Below the pieces are notes generated by a model that saw nothing but the letters and a program-made list of their open reading frames with translations, did no database searches and was not told the origin of the DNA. DNA of 64,000 bases, from NCBI RefSeq assembly GCF_900497805.2, contig NW_020954688.1, positions 13,810-77,809 of the forward strand, in the 5' to 3' direction. Both the position numbers and the translations under genes were made by a program. Positions 1 to 10,944 of the stretch are shown here, in pieces. This stretch comes from Vombatus ursinus (lineage: Eukaryota > Chordata > Mammalia > Diprotodontia > Vombatidae). How positions within the stretch are numbered: the stretch's first letter is position 1; each line of letters begins with the position of its first letter.

Positions 1-400
1 CAGGAGAAAAATTAGCACTCAGTAAGTAGATCAGAGAATCATTAGTATAGACATGACAAATTCCTCAAAAGTCATGAAATTACTAAATGAAATAATATAG
101 AGGGAGATGAGAAGAGTGCCCCAGAGAGAGTGCCTGGGGACACCTACAATTAGTGGACGTTATCTAGACTGGGAAAGAGCAGTTAGACAGGAAGAGAACC
201 AGAGGAGAGTAGGGACTTAAAAACTTAAGAGAGAAGTGACCATCAAGGAGAAAATGCTGATTAATAGGGTCAAAGGCTGCAGAAAGGTCTTGAAGGATGA
301 GGATTAATTAAAAACCGTTAGAACTGTCAATTAAGGGATCATTGAAAATTTTGGTGTGAGTAGTTTTTAGCTGAGTGATAAGGCCATGATGAAACAACAT
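1..400 (-). repeat. L2 LINE fragment (antisense)
   Basis: The + strand text matches the reverse complement of the L2 reverse transcriptase region: the segment reading CCCCAGAGAGAGTGCCTGGGG corresponds to the GVPQGS.LGPLLF block. It is cut by the window start and runs into L1 near 400. The same L2-L1 junction recurs at 30583-31283. Confidence 0.75.
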
Positions 401-705
401 TAATATTTACTATGTATACATTCAATGACAAAGCATCTAAGTACTTAAATGTTTAATAAAAATACAGGGAGAAATGGACAGTAAGAAATAATCAAGGATT
501 TCAATGTACCAACTTAAAAGCAAGAGAAATCTAACAAAAATATGAACAATAAAATCTTTAGGATTTAGAAAACTGAAAAATACAATTTTTGAGAATTTCT
601 CTATTGCACTTGCCCCCTTTAAGATGTGTTAGTGTAGAAAAGACTTCTCAAATGGATGTAAAAAAACAGGATTAAAGACATCATTTACTGTATCTTTTAA
701 CAGTT

Positions 706-736
<31 letters not shown>

Positions 737-1905
737 TTAATGAATTGGGCATGGAACTAAAATTAACTAGATAATCATATAATCTCCTGTAAAAATTTTA
801 AAAATCAAAAAAGAAACAATAATTGTAAACAAGAAATCTTCATTGAGTTGATAGATAAAAATACCTTTCTAAAAAATTAAAGAAGAAAAGCCATTAGCTA
901 TTCTTATAAAAAAAGAACAGAAAATTAAATTAACAAACTAAAAAATGGAAAAGGAAAATCCACAAGTGAAGAGAAAATTAAAAGGAATTGTTCAAAAGTG
1001 TTTTCCCCACCTATGCACGAACGAAAGAAGAAAAAACAAATGAAATGGATAAATACCCATGTTTATTTACAAATACACACATGTGTGTGTTTGAGTATGG
1101 AATCACTATTACACACTCAGAACAACAGTAAAAATAGAGAATTTAAATAATCAAATCTTAAAAAATAATTGAACAAGACATAAATGATTTTTAGATCAGT
1201 TTATAAGTCAATTCGATCAAGCATTTAGATTAATTCCAATATTACATGAAATATTTGCTACAATAGATACAGTTTCACCCCAAACTCCTTTTATGATTTA
1301 AGTATACTCCTGATATCTAAACTAGGGAAGGATAAAGTAGGAAAAAGGAAAATGATAGAACAACTTATCTGATGGAGATCAATAGAATATACTACATGAA
1401 ATATTCGCAAAGATGTTAGAAAAACATGTTAATATATATATTACAACTTGAATTTATCCCAGAAATCTAGAGTTGGTCCAATTTAAGGAAAACTATAAAC
1501 CACCATAATAACAAAACAATTAAAATTGCATGATCAATACATGCAGAAAAAAGTATTGATATAATATAACACGAATTTCAGTTAAAAACATCAAAAAGTA
1601 TAGGAATCATATTATCGGTCTAATATCTACCTAAAACTGAGATCAAGTACTATATGCAATGGACAAAAACTAGTGACTTTTTCCAAAAAAGTCAGGCGTA
1701 AATCAAGAATGTCAATTATCATCATTACTATTTCATATAATACTAGAAGTTCTAGCCATAGAAATAACACAAGAAAAATAAATGAATTATAACAGTTTAA
1801 GATGAACCTAAATTATTGTTTTTTTAGATAATGATGATCTTCTTAGGTAACTCTAGAATTTCAACTAAAATGAACGGAAATAATAATTTCAGCAAAGTAG
1901 CACCT
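400..1905 (+). repeat. L1 LINE, old ORF2 fragment, part 1
   Basis: Conceptual pieces such as EKTSQMDVKK, and an FSKVA-like block near 1890, match L1 ORF2 (endonuclease end through reverse transcriptase), with many breaks. Sense is +. It is interrupted at about 1905 by inverted L1 and RTE material and resumes near 3440. Confidence 0.75.
706..733. repeat. (GA)n microsatellite
   Basis: An uninterrupted GA tract inside the L1 fragment. Confidence 0.9.
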
Positions 1906-2045
1906 ATGAAAGAAACCCCCAGAAGCCATCAACCTTTCTGTATATTGTTTGAGTTGTGTTCAAATAACTCAGTGAGCTAGCCCTGGCAATGCACACATCA
2001 ACTTCATCATCTATGTAGACATCCCTGGAAAATATACTTCCATAT

Positions 2046-2369
2046 TTAGTCCTCTATATTTAATTAAGTAAAATATATTAATATACCTATTTTCATATTC
2101 CCTTCAAACAATTATAATTCTCATTTTGATCATCTTTTCCAGTCTGATAGGTGTGAGATAGAACCTAATAGTTGTTTTGATTTTTATTTATCTTGCCATT
2201 TATGATTTGGAACATTTTTCATATTATTGATAACTTAACTTTCTCTTGAGATTTTTATTCATATCTTTGGGCCATTTATCCATTGTGAAATGATTCATTT
2301 TCTTAAAATATTTTATACTGTTCCCTATATATCTTTGAAATCTGATTTTTATCAGAAAAAAAAATGCTA
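2046..2369 (-). repeat. Left arm of 324 bp inverted repeat (L1 3' ORF2 segment)
   Basis: Reverse complement of 3929-4252. Read base by base, I find one mismatch (position 2057) and no gaps. The sequence is the 3' end of L1 ORF2 and lies inverted relative to the surrounding L1. The spacer is about 1.56 kb and contains an RTE fragment. Confidence 0.95.
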
Positions 2370-2394
2370 ATAATAAAAATGCAAATAAGTCCAG

Positions 2395-2640
2395 AGGACT
2401 AAATATACTTGAAAGCGAAGTTTTCCATAGTATTAAAATTTGTCCATTTGCTGTCATTGATAGTTCCACATCTGGATGGTATGGTGTTGGCTGGTGAAGC
2501 ACCTCTGTTTTTTTTGGTGTTAATTGTCAAGACAAATTCAGCACAAGCAGTGGTGGATTGATCCATACTCTGTTGCATCTCAGCCTCAGAGGCTGCATTG
2601 AGTGCACAATCAATTGGGAACAAAAAGTCACGTACCAATT
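2395..2640 (-). repeat. RTE/BovB-clade LINE, inverted 5' piece
   Basis: The - strand translates to LFPIDCALNAASEAEMQQSMDQ, which lines up with the RTE reverse transcriptase stretch just after the catalytic YADD-type box. It abuts the + strand part of the same element at about 2640, giving a head-inverted copy. Confidence 0.75.
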
Positions 2641-3430
2641 CTCATTCCATCTTGGCCTTTTCAAGTTTCAAGTTTGTCATTGTTTAAGGGGTTGAACTTG
2701 ATGAAGTTTTCATCCTCATTGAAAGTGTCTGATGAAAGAAAGTGTGGGAAGAAACATTAGGCTATATACCAAACTGAACATCTACAGAACCACTGTGCTG
2801 ACTTCATTGCTTGTGAAACCTGGACAGTGTACTAACACCATACCAAAAAAATTGAACAGCTTTGATTTGAATTACCTTAGAAAAATTCTGAAGATTACCT
2901 GGCAAGATAGGTACCAGACACTGAGGTTCTTTCTTGAGCTGAACTTCCAAGTATTCAAACTCACTTACAGAGAGCACACTTCAAATATGTTGGCCATGTA
3001 GTTTGAATATCCAATATGAGTTTATCTAAAAGACTGTTTTATGGAAAAGTTGCACAAGGCAAACACTCACATGGAGGTCAGAGGAAGCAATACAAAGACA
3101 CTCTCAAGGTATCTCTGAAGAACTTTAGTATCACTTGTGAAACATGGTAGACTCCAGCATCAGACCACCCACCATGGTGGGACCACATCAAAGAAGGCCT
3201 TATGTTCTATGAGCAAAGCAAAATCTCAGTAGCACAAAGGAAATGTGTGATGCACTACTTGAGACACCTCCATCTCAAATGTTCATGTGGACTATTTGTG
3301 TCCAACCTGTGGTAGAACCTGCTGAGGTTGTATTAGACTGTAGAGCCACAGTTGAAAACACTGTACCTTGACAACCATATTGTCATGTCATTGGTCCTTT
3401 TCAAGTAGAAAGGACAAAGAACAATAAAAC
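2641..3430 (+). repeat. RTE/BovB-clade LINE, 3' piece
   Basis: The + strand carries the RTE C-terminal block: a VLTSLL-type motif, LRKILKITWQDR, YVGHV-like, then HGGQRKQYKDTLKVSLKNF. A 3' tail follows, ending near the CATTGGTCCTTTTCAAGTAG signature. The product is broken. Sense is + and it continues the sequence left off by the inverted piece at 2395-2640. Confidence 0.85.
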
Positions 3431-3439
3431 TCAGCAGGA

Positions 3440-4254
3440 TAAATAGAGAAAGTCCATTCAAAATTATTACAGAATATATAAAATATGTGGGCACTCAGCT
3501 ACCAAAACACAGGCAAGAATTATATGAATAAAATAACAAAGCAGTATTTATAGAAATAAAGAGAAGCCCAAATAATTTGAGATGTACTCATTGCTCAGGG
3601 TTTGGCCATGCCAATACAATAAAAATGACAATATTGTCTACATTAATTTATTTATGTGATGCTATAATAATCAAATTACCAAAGGTTACTTTGTAGAATT
3701 AGAAATATAGTTGGTTATAAAAAGTCACATTCTAATCAAATTAGAGGAGCAGAGAAAGACATACTTTTCAAATTGTGGATAAAAGACATATAAGACTCAA
3801 TAGGGGACAGAAGGCATTAGAAGAGATCAAATGGATGATTTTGATTATAAGAAATTGACAATCTTTTGCACAAACAAAATCAATTTCCTTAAGATTTGAA
3901 GGAAACAGCTAACTGGGAAAAATTTTTATAGCATTTTTTTTTCTGATAAAAATCAGATTTCAAAGATATATAGGGAACAGTATAAAATATTTTAAGAAAA
4001 TGAATCATTTCACAATGGATAAATGGCCCAAAGATATGAATAAAAATCTCAAGAGAAAGTTAAGTTATCAATAATATGAAAAATGTTCCAAATCATAAAT
4101 GGCAAGATAAATAAAAATCAAAACAACTATTAGGTTCTATCTCACACCTATCAGACTGGAAAAGATGATCAAAATGAGAATTATAATTGTTTGAAGGGAA
4201 TATGAAAATAGGTATATTAATATATTTTACTTAATTAAATTTAGAGGACTAATT
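3440..4254 (+). repeat. L1 LINE, old ORF2 and 3' fragment, part 2
   Basis: The ORF2 segment reading EYIKYVGTQLPKHRQELYE matches the L1 block that follows the one interrupted at 1905. The last 324 bp form the right arm of the inverted repeat. Confidence 0.75.
3929..4252 (+). repeat. Right arm of 324 bp inverted repeat
   Basis: This is the in-place L1 copy. It includes AATGGCCCAAAGATATGAAT and the marsupial L1 3' ORF2 text. Its reverse complement is at 2046-2369 with a single mismatch. Confidence 0.95.
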
Positions 4255-4419
4255 TGTCAATGCTTTTAGATGGTCTAAAACCAGTGTAATTCTTAATGTC
4301 CTTTCTTCCCCTTTACACCTTTCCTTCCAATATCATTGTGGGAGGAGAAATAGAATCATTTTACATTTTCCTTTGTTTCATGGGTTGCCATGAAGAAAAC
4401 AATATACTATATATTCTTT

Positions 4420-4595
4420 GTAAGTATTTATTAAGCAACTTTTTATGGATCAAGTTCTGTGCTGAAGACTAGGGAAAGAAGTAATGAAAGAAAGAAAGAG
4501 AAAAAAAGGAAGGAAAGAAAGAAAGAAAGAAAAAAGAAAGAGAGGAAGAAAGGAAGGAAGAAAGGAAGAAAGGAAGAAAGAAAGAAAGAACAAGT
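4420..4595. repeat. L2 3' end scrap plus (GAAA)n/(GGAA)n microsatellite
   Basis: 4420-4475 resembles an antisense L2 end (TATTTATTAAGCAAC... then GTGCTGAAGACTAGGG). From 4484 to 4590 the sequence is GAAA/GGAA repeats, which explain the serine/phenylalanine-rich - strand frames. Confidence 0.7.
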
Positions 4596-5022
4596 GTAAG
4601 GCAGGAGACACTGGAGCTTTTGGGCTCCTGCTTCCAGCAGTTATTTCTTGATCTAGGCATAAGCATGCAGCCACAATTCACTGCTCCTCTAGAAACATAC
4701 CATGCAGAGTTCTGTCCTCCCTTAAGAAACCTAAACTTCAACTGAAGTGAGCGAAGGAGATGTTTATTTATGGTTCTTGCAAGAAGGGGATGTGGGTGGT
4801 ACCCCAAAAGGACACACACACACTCCAACAGAAGCCAGAGCAAGCCTTTTATGCAGTTAAGCTTTGGAGACACAACGAGGGGTTAAATAATTTATTTTAT
4901 TCTCTTCTTCTCAAAGGGTCCTGATAATGACAGCACCAACTCCTATAGGATCCACTAATTACTCTTCTTGCAGGGGTGAGTGAGACTTTTCAGAGAGTAG
5001 GAGCTCCAGCTCCTACAACATT
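4596..5022 (-). mobile_element. ERV-type LTR, antisense, with polypurine-tract-like flank
   Basis: Read on the - strand the block begins TGTTGTAGGAG after a purine run (AGGAGGGAA, 5031-5023) and ends CTGCCTTACA. It holds a TATA-like GCATAAAAGG and an AATAAA-like signal. Its R/U5-like part matches 6415-6600 on the opposite strand. The order (purine tract, then LTR) fits a 3' LTR with 3' internal sequence to its right. Fossil; the internal part is only a remnant. Confidence 0.6.
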
Positions 5023-5324
5023 CCCTCCTAAATATCCATGGAGGTGGGTTGAGGCAAGCATAGCATTACACTGTCACATTTCCCCCAAGCCTTGATAGGA
5101 GCAGGTCAAGGCCCACACAGCATTCAGCTAGCATATGCCCCGAATTCCCACTTACCAGTGCTCACCTAATTTATAGGGGAGTACACCAAGAAGGCATTTT
5201 GCCAGCAATAGCCTCACAAATTTATATTAACTTTAGCAATATCATGGTGAATCAGTATAACATAGGCACAGTATGCTGTTTACAAAATAACTCAAAATGT
5301 TTATATTATCTCATCATTATATCG
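5023..5324 (-). mobile_element. Remnant of ERV internal sequence (probable)
   Basis: Sequence between the purine tract and the start of the large duplication. No coding motif is recognised; it is assigned only from its position next to the LTR at 4596-5022. Confidence 0.3.
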
Positions 5325-6072
5325 CAGGTTATGGAAGCTTTAGAGGAAGAAGGTGAAGAGCAAGCAGGTATTTGTCCGAAAAGCAATTACTATATGGATA
5401 CACATATTTTGTCAGTTGAGATCCAGTAAGGGTCATTGGAAAAAGAGGAATAGAACTGGTTGGTGACCTCCTGAGACAACTAGGTGTTGACCTAGTAAGA
5501 ATGATTGCTGTCTTCTGGTGGCATATGTTCAAGAAAAATATAGAAAACAACATAGGATTTGTTAGACTATATGACCACTGTCTACTTCTGATGATTCACA
5601 TGAGAAAAAAATAAAACAAAGAGCTATTGCAAAAAAATTAGTTCTTGGACAAGAAACTGAAGACTTAGAAGCACGGATATTTTCAGACTTGCTTTACATT
5701 AAAGTTAAGGGCTTCAGAAGATAGATCTGAGAAATAAAGTTCTGATAAAAAAAAAGATAGTATCTGGAGATTTGAATTTCTGATCTACCACTCAAAAATT
5801 TAGGAATCAGTAACTCTTGGTGAGATATAGGGTACGACTAACAAGGGTTGATAAGCATGTATTTGGCTTACAAGTCCAATCAAAAGGTTTCTAAACTTGG
5901 AAAATTAAGAAAGATGGTGAGTTGACATAGAATTGATGCGCTTTGCACAGGACATTGTATTGTTTGCAGCAACCTCTGAAACACTGAGTAGCTGTTGGAG
6001 GAGACCTCTAACCACTCCAAAGAATTTTGCCTGACAATGTGTGTGTGTATATGTAATACATACATATATATG
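5325..6072. other. Unassigned part of duplication copy B
   Basis: No recognised gene or repeat family. It is shared with 54485-55262. The short reading frames in it are not conserved between the copies. Confidence 0.5.
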
Positions 6073-6663
6073 TGTGAGAAGTAAGAAACTTATATTTCCA
6101 TATAAGGAAATTGAGAGAAAAGGTAGCTCTAGGTCAGAAGTTCTAGAATAGCTAAAAGTGGATGAAGCTGGTTGGTTAAAGAGGCTAGAAGTAGGACAAA
6201 GGTTAAGCTTTACTTAGAGTTAGCATGTGTAATGGGCTCATTAATGCTAACTTCTCCACCCAGAGGGGAGCAATAGCACAAAACTAGGCACATTTCATAA
6301 GTTAAGAGGAGGAGGAACATGTTAAAGAGTAATATGAAGTGGGAGTATCAGGACGATTGTAACCTGAAAGAGCAGAGGCCAATCCAGGCTCTGAAGGGAG
6401 GGACAAGAAGGAATTAACTGCATAAAAGGCTTGCTCTGGCTTCTATTATGTGTGTGTTGTCCTTTCAGGGTACCACACACACCTGCTTCTTGCAAGAACC
6501 ATAAATAAACATCTCCTTCTCTCACTTCAGTTGAAGTTTAAGTTTCTGAAGGGAGGACAGAACTCCGCATAGCATGTTTCTAGAGGAGCAGTGAATTGTA
6601 GCTGCATGCTTAGGCTAAACCCCTGACCCCCTACCAAGAAGTGACTGAACCCAATTTCTCACA
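6073..6663 (+). mobile_element. Solo LTR (copy B)
   Basis: Begins TGTGAGAAG and ends TTTCTCACA, with TATATG immediately before it. The partner copy at 55263-55850 still has TATATG on both sides, a six-base target duplication as made by many ERV integrases. It contains GCATAAAAGG (TATA-like) and CATAAATAAAC (poly-A-like). No internal proviral sequence, so solo. It was inserted before the segmental duplication. Confidence 0.75.
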
Positions 6664-6672
6664 GAGGTGTAT

Positions 6673-6680
6673 ACACACAC

Positions 6681-6721
<41 letters not shown>
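6673..6721. repeat. (CA)n microsatellite
   Basis: A CA tract directly left of a palindrome. It is absent at the matching place in the second duplication copy. Confidence 0.9.
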
Positions 6722-6725
<4 letters not shown>

Positions 6726-6849
6726 CATGTTATAATCTAGACAATAGAGTTTTTATCTACTTAGTGATATGCATGTGTGTGTATATACAGACACAAACAC
6801 ATGCATGTTACCAAGTAGATAAAAATTCTATTGTCTAGATTTTAACATG
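6726..6849. repeat. Long palindrome, arms about 57-60 bp
   Basis: The left arm (CATGTTATAATCTAGACAAT...) and right arm (...ATTGTCTAGATTTTAACATG) are near-perfect reverse complements, meeting in a TGTGTATATACAGACA centre. The duplicate copy keeps only the right arm. Confidence 0.85.
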
Positions 6850-6942
6850 AATTTGGGTCACAATCTTATATAATGCATCCATATGCATATGTAGGACAAA
6901 TAGACCACAAGTTGGACTTGGAGTTGAACAGGAAGAGGAGGG

Positions 6943-7000
6943 GATTTGAACCTGATTCCAGACCTGGTGCTCTATCCACTGCACCAGCTAGCTGCCCCTA
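6943..7000 (-). repeat. Marsupial tRNA-derived SINE, head only
   Basis: The reverse complement reads GGCAGCTAGCTGGTGCAGTG then GATAGAGCACC, the SINE 5' head. It is matched at 56832-56887 in the second copy. Confidence 0.8.
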
Positions 7001-7028
7001 AAAAAGAAAAAAAAAAGTAAGACAGTTT

Positions 7029-7280
7029 CTATTGTTGTTGCTATTCAGTTGTTTCAGTCATGTCCAACTCATTGTAACCCAATTTGGGTTTTTATTAGCA
7101 AAGATACTGGAGTGGTTTGCCATTTCCTTCTCTAGCTCATTTTACAGATGAGGAAAAGGAGGCAAACAGGGTTAAGTGACCTGCCCAGGATCAATCACAC
7201 AGCTAACAAGTGTCTGAGGTCACATTTCAATTCATAACTCCAGGCCTGGCATTCTATCCACTGTGCCATCTTGCTGACCT
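7029..7280 (-). repeat. Marsupial SINE, long form
   Basis: Antisense. Read on the - strand: GCAGTGGATAGAATGCC-like head, then TGATCCTGGGCAGGTCACTTAACCC, a CORE-like middle, and a tail ending near TGACTGAAACAACTGAATAG. It is shared with the second copy at 56921-57134, so it was inserted before the duplication. Confidence 0.9.
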
Positions 7281-9011
7281 TCATATAATTATAGAGGGGA
7301 GAAAATGGAATTTTAATGAAATAGAAGACTTCCAAGCATTTTTTTATGAAAAGATTATAACTAAGTGGAAAATTTAACATACACATAGGAGTTGAGAAGC
7401 ATAAAAAGGTAAACATGAGTGAGAATTTAAAGGATAATAAAGCAAGGTTAAACTGTTTACATTCTCACAGGGGGTGGTGATACATACAATCCTTTAGTAC
7501 TTTGTCCTCTCTAAGGATCAAGGAAAGAGTCTAATTAGACAGAGGGCCTCATTGTGATTCTGTTGTCTTTAGAAGATAATAAAAAAGAATGGAATGGGTG
7601 AAGAAGAGGAATGCACCGAGATAAAGGGGAAAGGAGAGAAAGAATGGGGGAAATTATCTTACATAAATGGGGTACACAAAGAAGAGATTATAGAATAAGG
7701 AGGGATGGTGGGGGGAGCAGATCTTACTCAAATCTCGTTCTCATCTAAACTGATAAATGAAGAAAAGACACACATACATAAATAGTTGGGAAAAATAATA
7801 CATCTTAGCCAACAGAGAAATAAGAAAGAAAGAAGTGAAAGGAAAGGGGCCAGAATAAGAGGGAGTATGGATTAAGTGAGACATTAATTAGAATCAAAGG
7901 AGATTCCTAAAGAGGGAGAAGTGGAGGAAAAGAAAGAAAAATCAGGAGAAGAGGATAGAATGGAAGGAAATAAACAGTTAGCAATCATAATTGTGAATGT
8001 GAATGAGGTGGAAGATAAAAGATAGAAGATAGAAGAATGGTTTAGAAATCAAATTTGACAATGTGTCATTTATAGGAAACATTTATAAGAAACATTTTTG
8101 AAACAGAAAGATATACACAGAGCTACAATAAAGGCCTAGAGCAGAATCAATTATGCTTCAGCTGAAACAAAACAAACAAACAAACAAACAAAAACAAAGC
8201 AAGGTTAGCAATCATGGTCTCAAACAAACAAAAGCAAAATAAACCTAATTAAAAAAGATAAGCAGAGAAATTATATTTTGCTAAAAGTTAACATAGAAAA
8301 TGAGTTAATATCCATACTAATGATACAAAATAGTGTAGCACCTAATTCTTAAGGGAAAGTAAAATGAGTCACAGGAATAGATAGAAAAATTCTTATAGAG
8401 GGAGACCTTAATTTAATGTCTCCTTCAGACCTAGAAAAATCAAAACAAAAGTAAATAAGATGCTGAAGACCTGAATAGAGTTTTTAAAAAGTTAGATATT
8501 ATAGACCTCTGGAAAATATTGAATAGGATTAGAAAGAAATATATTAATTTCTCAGCTATGCATAGCATCTTCACAAAAACTGACCATGTATTATAGCCAA
8601 AAAACCTTACCAACAAATGAACAAAAGCAGAAATAGTAAATGTATCTTTTACCAACCATAATGCAACAAAATTACATTCAATAAAGGACCTGTAAAGCAA
8701 GATTAAAAATTAATTGAGAACTAATTAACATGCTTAAGAATAGGTGGGTCAAAGAACAAATCATAGAAATAATCAATAATTTCAATAAAGATAATGAAAA
8801 CAATGGGATAACATACCAAAATTTGGGGATGCAGCCAAAGTAGTATTTTGGGGAAACTTAAATTGCTAAACTCATTCATCACTAAAAGAGAGAAAGAGCA
8901 AATCAGTGAATTAGGCATACAACTAAAAAAAAAAAAAAGAAAACCAACAAATTGAAAATCCCCAATTGAACACCAAAATATAAATCTTGAAAATCCAAGG
9001 TAAAGAAAACT

Positions 9012-9014
<3 letters not shown>

Positions 9015-9060
<46 letters not shown>
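9015..9060. repeat. (CA)n microsatellite in L1
   Basis: About 20 CA units. It explains the poly Cys-Val - strand frame. The counterpart is at 58812-58853. Confidence 0.95.
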
Positions 9061-10266
9061 TCAAATATTGAATTACTAAAGAAAATTAGGATCTGGGTGT
9101 GTGTGTTTTTTTTTGAAGTATCAAAATTAGAAGTATCAAAAATGAAAAAAGTAAAGTCAAAACCAATGAATAAGAAATAAAAATAATTATTAAGAACTAT
9201 TTTGCCCAACCACATGCCAATAAAATTAACAATCTAAATGTGATAGATGAATATTTACAAAAATATAAATTGCCTAGATTAACAGAACAGGAAACAGAGT
9301 CTTTAAATAACTCCAACTTAGAAAAAGAAATTGTACAAGCCATAAATGAATTCCTAAAGAAAAACTCCCCAGGACCTATTGCATTTACAAGTGAATTCTG
9401 CCAAATATTTAAAAAAACCATTAATTCTTATACTGCATACTTTGCTCTAAACATAGGTAACAAGGGATCCTACCAAATTTTCCTAACAAATATGATCTTG
9501 ATATCTAAAACCAGGGAGAGTAAAAACAGAAAAAGAAAAGTATAAACCAATTTCCCTAATGAATATTGTTGTAAAATTTTGAAATAAAATATTAACAAAG
9601 ACACTACAGCAATATATCAAAAAATCATACACTTTTAGTAGGTTGGATTCACACCATGAATTCAGGCAATTTTAGGCAATATTAGGCAAACTGTAAATAT
9701 AATTGACCATATTAATAACAAAAGCAAAATATAATAATACAATTCTTTCAATAGATGCAAAAAAAAGGTTTGACAAAACACAACACCCATTCTTATTTAA
9801 AACAACAACAACAAAATCTATGCTAGAAAGCATAAAAGCAAATGAAACTTTTCTTAAAATGACATTTTTCTATCATCAAGAGTCAGCATTATCTGTGATG
9901 GGGGTAAACTAGACACTCTTTCAAGAAGATCAGGGGTAAAGCAAGGATGTCCATTACTATTCTATACTGTGGTGGAAATACTTGCCATAGCAATAAAACC
10001 AGAAAAAAGAAATGCAAGGAATAATCATAGGCAAAGAAGAAAGAAAACTATCACTTGTAAGAGATGATATGATGATTTACTCTGAGAACCATAGAGGGTA
10101 AAAAGCTAATCCAAATAATTAATAATTTAGCAAAGTTTCAGAGTATAGAATACAAATCATCAGCATTTCATATATTACCAACAAAATTCATCAGGGAAAG
10201 ACACAAAAAATGAATTTCATTTAAAATAACTGTGGATAGTATAAAACACTTGAGAGTTTACCTGTC

Positions 10267-10267
10267 A

Positions 10268-10298
<31 letters not shown>

Positions 10299-10320
10299 TA
10301 CATACACAAACACACACACA
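10267..10320. repeat. (CA)n/(CATA)n microsatellite in L1
   Basis: A CA tract with CATA variants. The counterpart at 60119-60159 lacks the CATA block. Confidence 0.9.
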
Positions 10321-10691
10321 AGATTATAGAAAACAATTACAAAACATTCAACACAAATAAAGAGAGTTCTAAATAATTAAAGAAATATTATTTATTCATG
10401 GTTAGGTCAAGGCAATATATTAAATATTACAATACCTTTAAATTAATTTACTTACTTAGTACTATGTCAATCACATTGCCAAAGATTTGTTTCATAGAGC
10501 TAGATTTAATAATAACAAAATTCATCTGGAGAACAAAAGGTCAAAAATACTAAGAGAATCAATTTAAAAAATGGAAAGGAAGTGGTCCTAGTAGTACTAA
10601 ATCTAAAAACTATACTACAGAGTTGTAATCATCAAACAATTTGTGTAAGAAACAGAGAAGTTAATCCATAAAACAGAATAGATATATGATA

Positions 10692-10944
10692 TTTTGTTGC
10701 TATTTAGTTGTTTTTCAGTTGTGTCTGACTCTTTGTGACCTCACTTGGAGTTTTCTTGCAAAGATATTGAAGTGGGTTGCCATTTCCTTTTCCACCTCAC
10801 TTTACAGATGAGGAACTGAAGTAAACAGGTTTAAGTGACGTGCCACAGAGCTAGTAAGAGTCTGATGCTGGATTTGAACTCAGAAAGATGAATCTACCTG
10901 CACCCAAGCCTGGCATTTTATCCACTGCACTATCTAGCTGCCCC
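10692..10944 (-). repeat. Marsupial SINE, long form, nested in L1
   Basis: Antisense; ends in CTAGCTGCCCC at 10944. L1 ORF2 sequence continues on both sides, so the SINE is younger than the L1 but older than the segmental duplication (present at 60535-60787). Confidence 0.9.

Noticed and set aside
2732-3001. 89-codon + frame
   Set aside because: C-terminal fragment of the RTE polyprotein, not a host gene.
4469-4873. 134-codon - strand frame ending in a Ser/Phe-rich run
   Set aside because: Composed of an antisense LTR and a (GAAA)n microsatellite.
8721-9215. 164-codon - strand frame with a Cys-Val run
   Set aside because: It is the antisense of a broken L1 plus a (CA)n tract, and the second duplication copy does not keep it open.
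9240-9545. 101-codon + frame with clear reverse-transcriptase-side similarity
   Set aside because: It is a fragment of L1 ORF2, annotated as part of the LINE, not a host gene.
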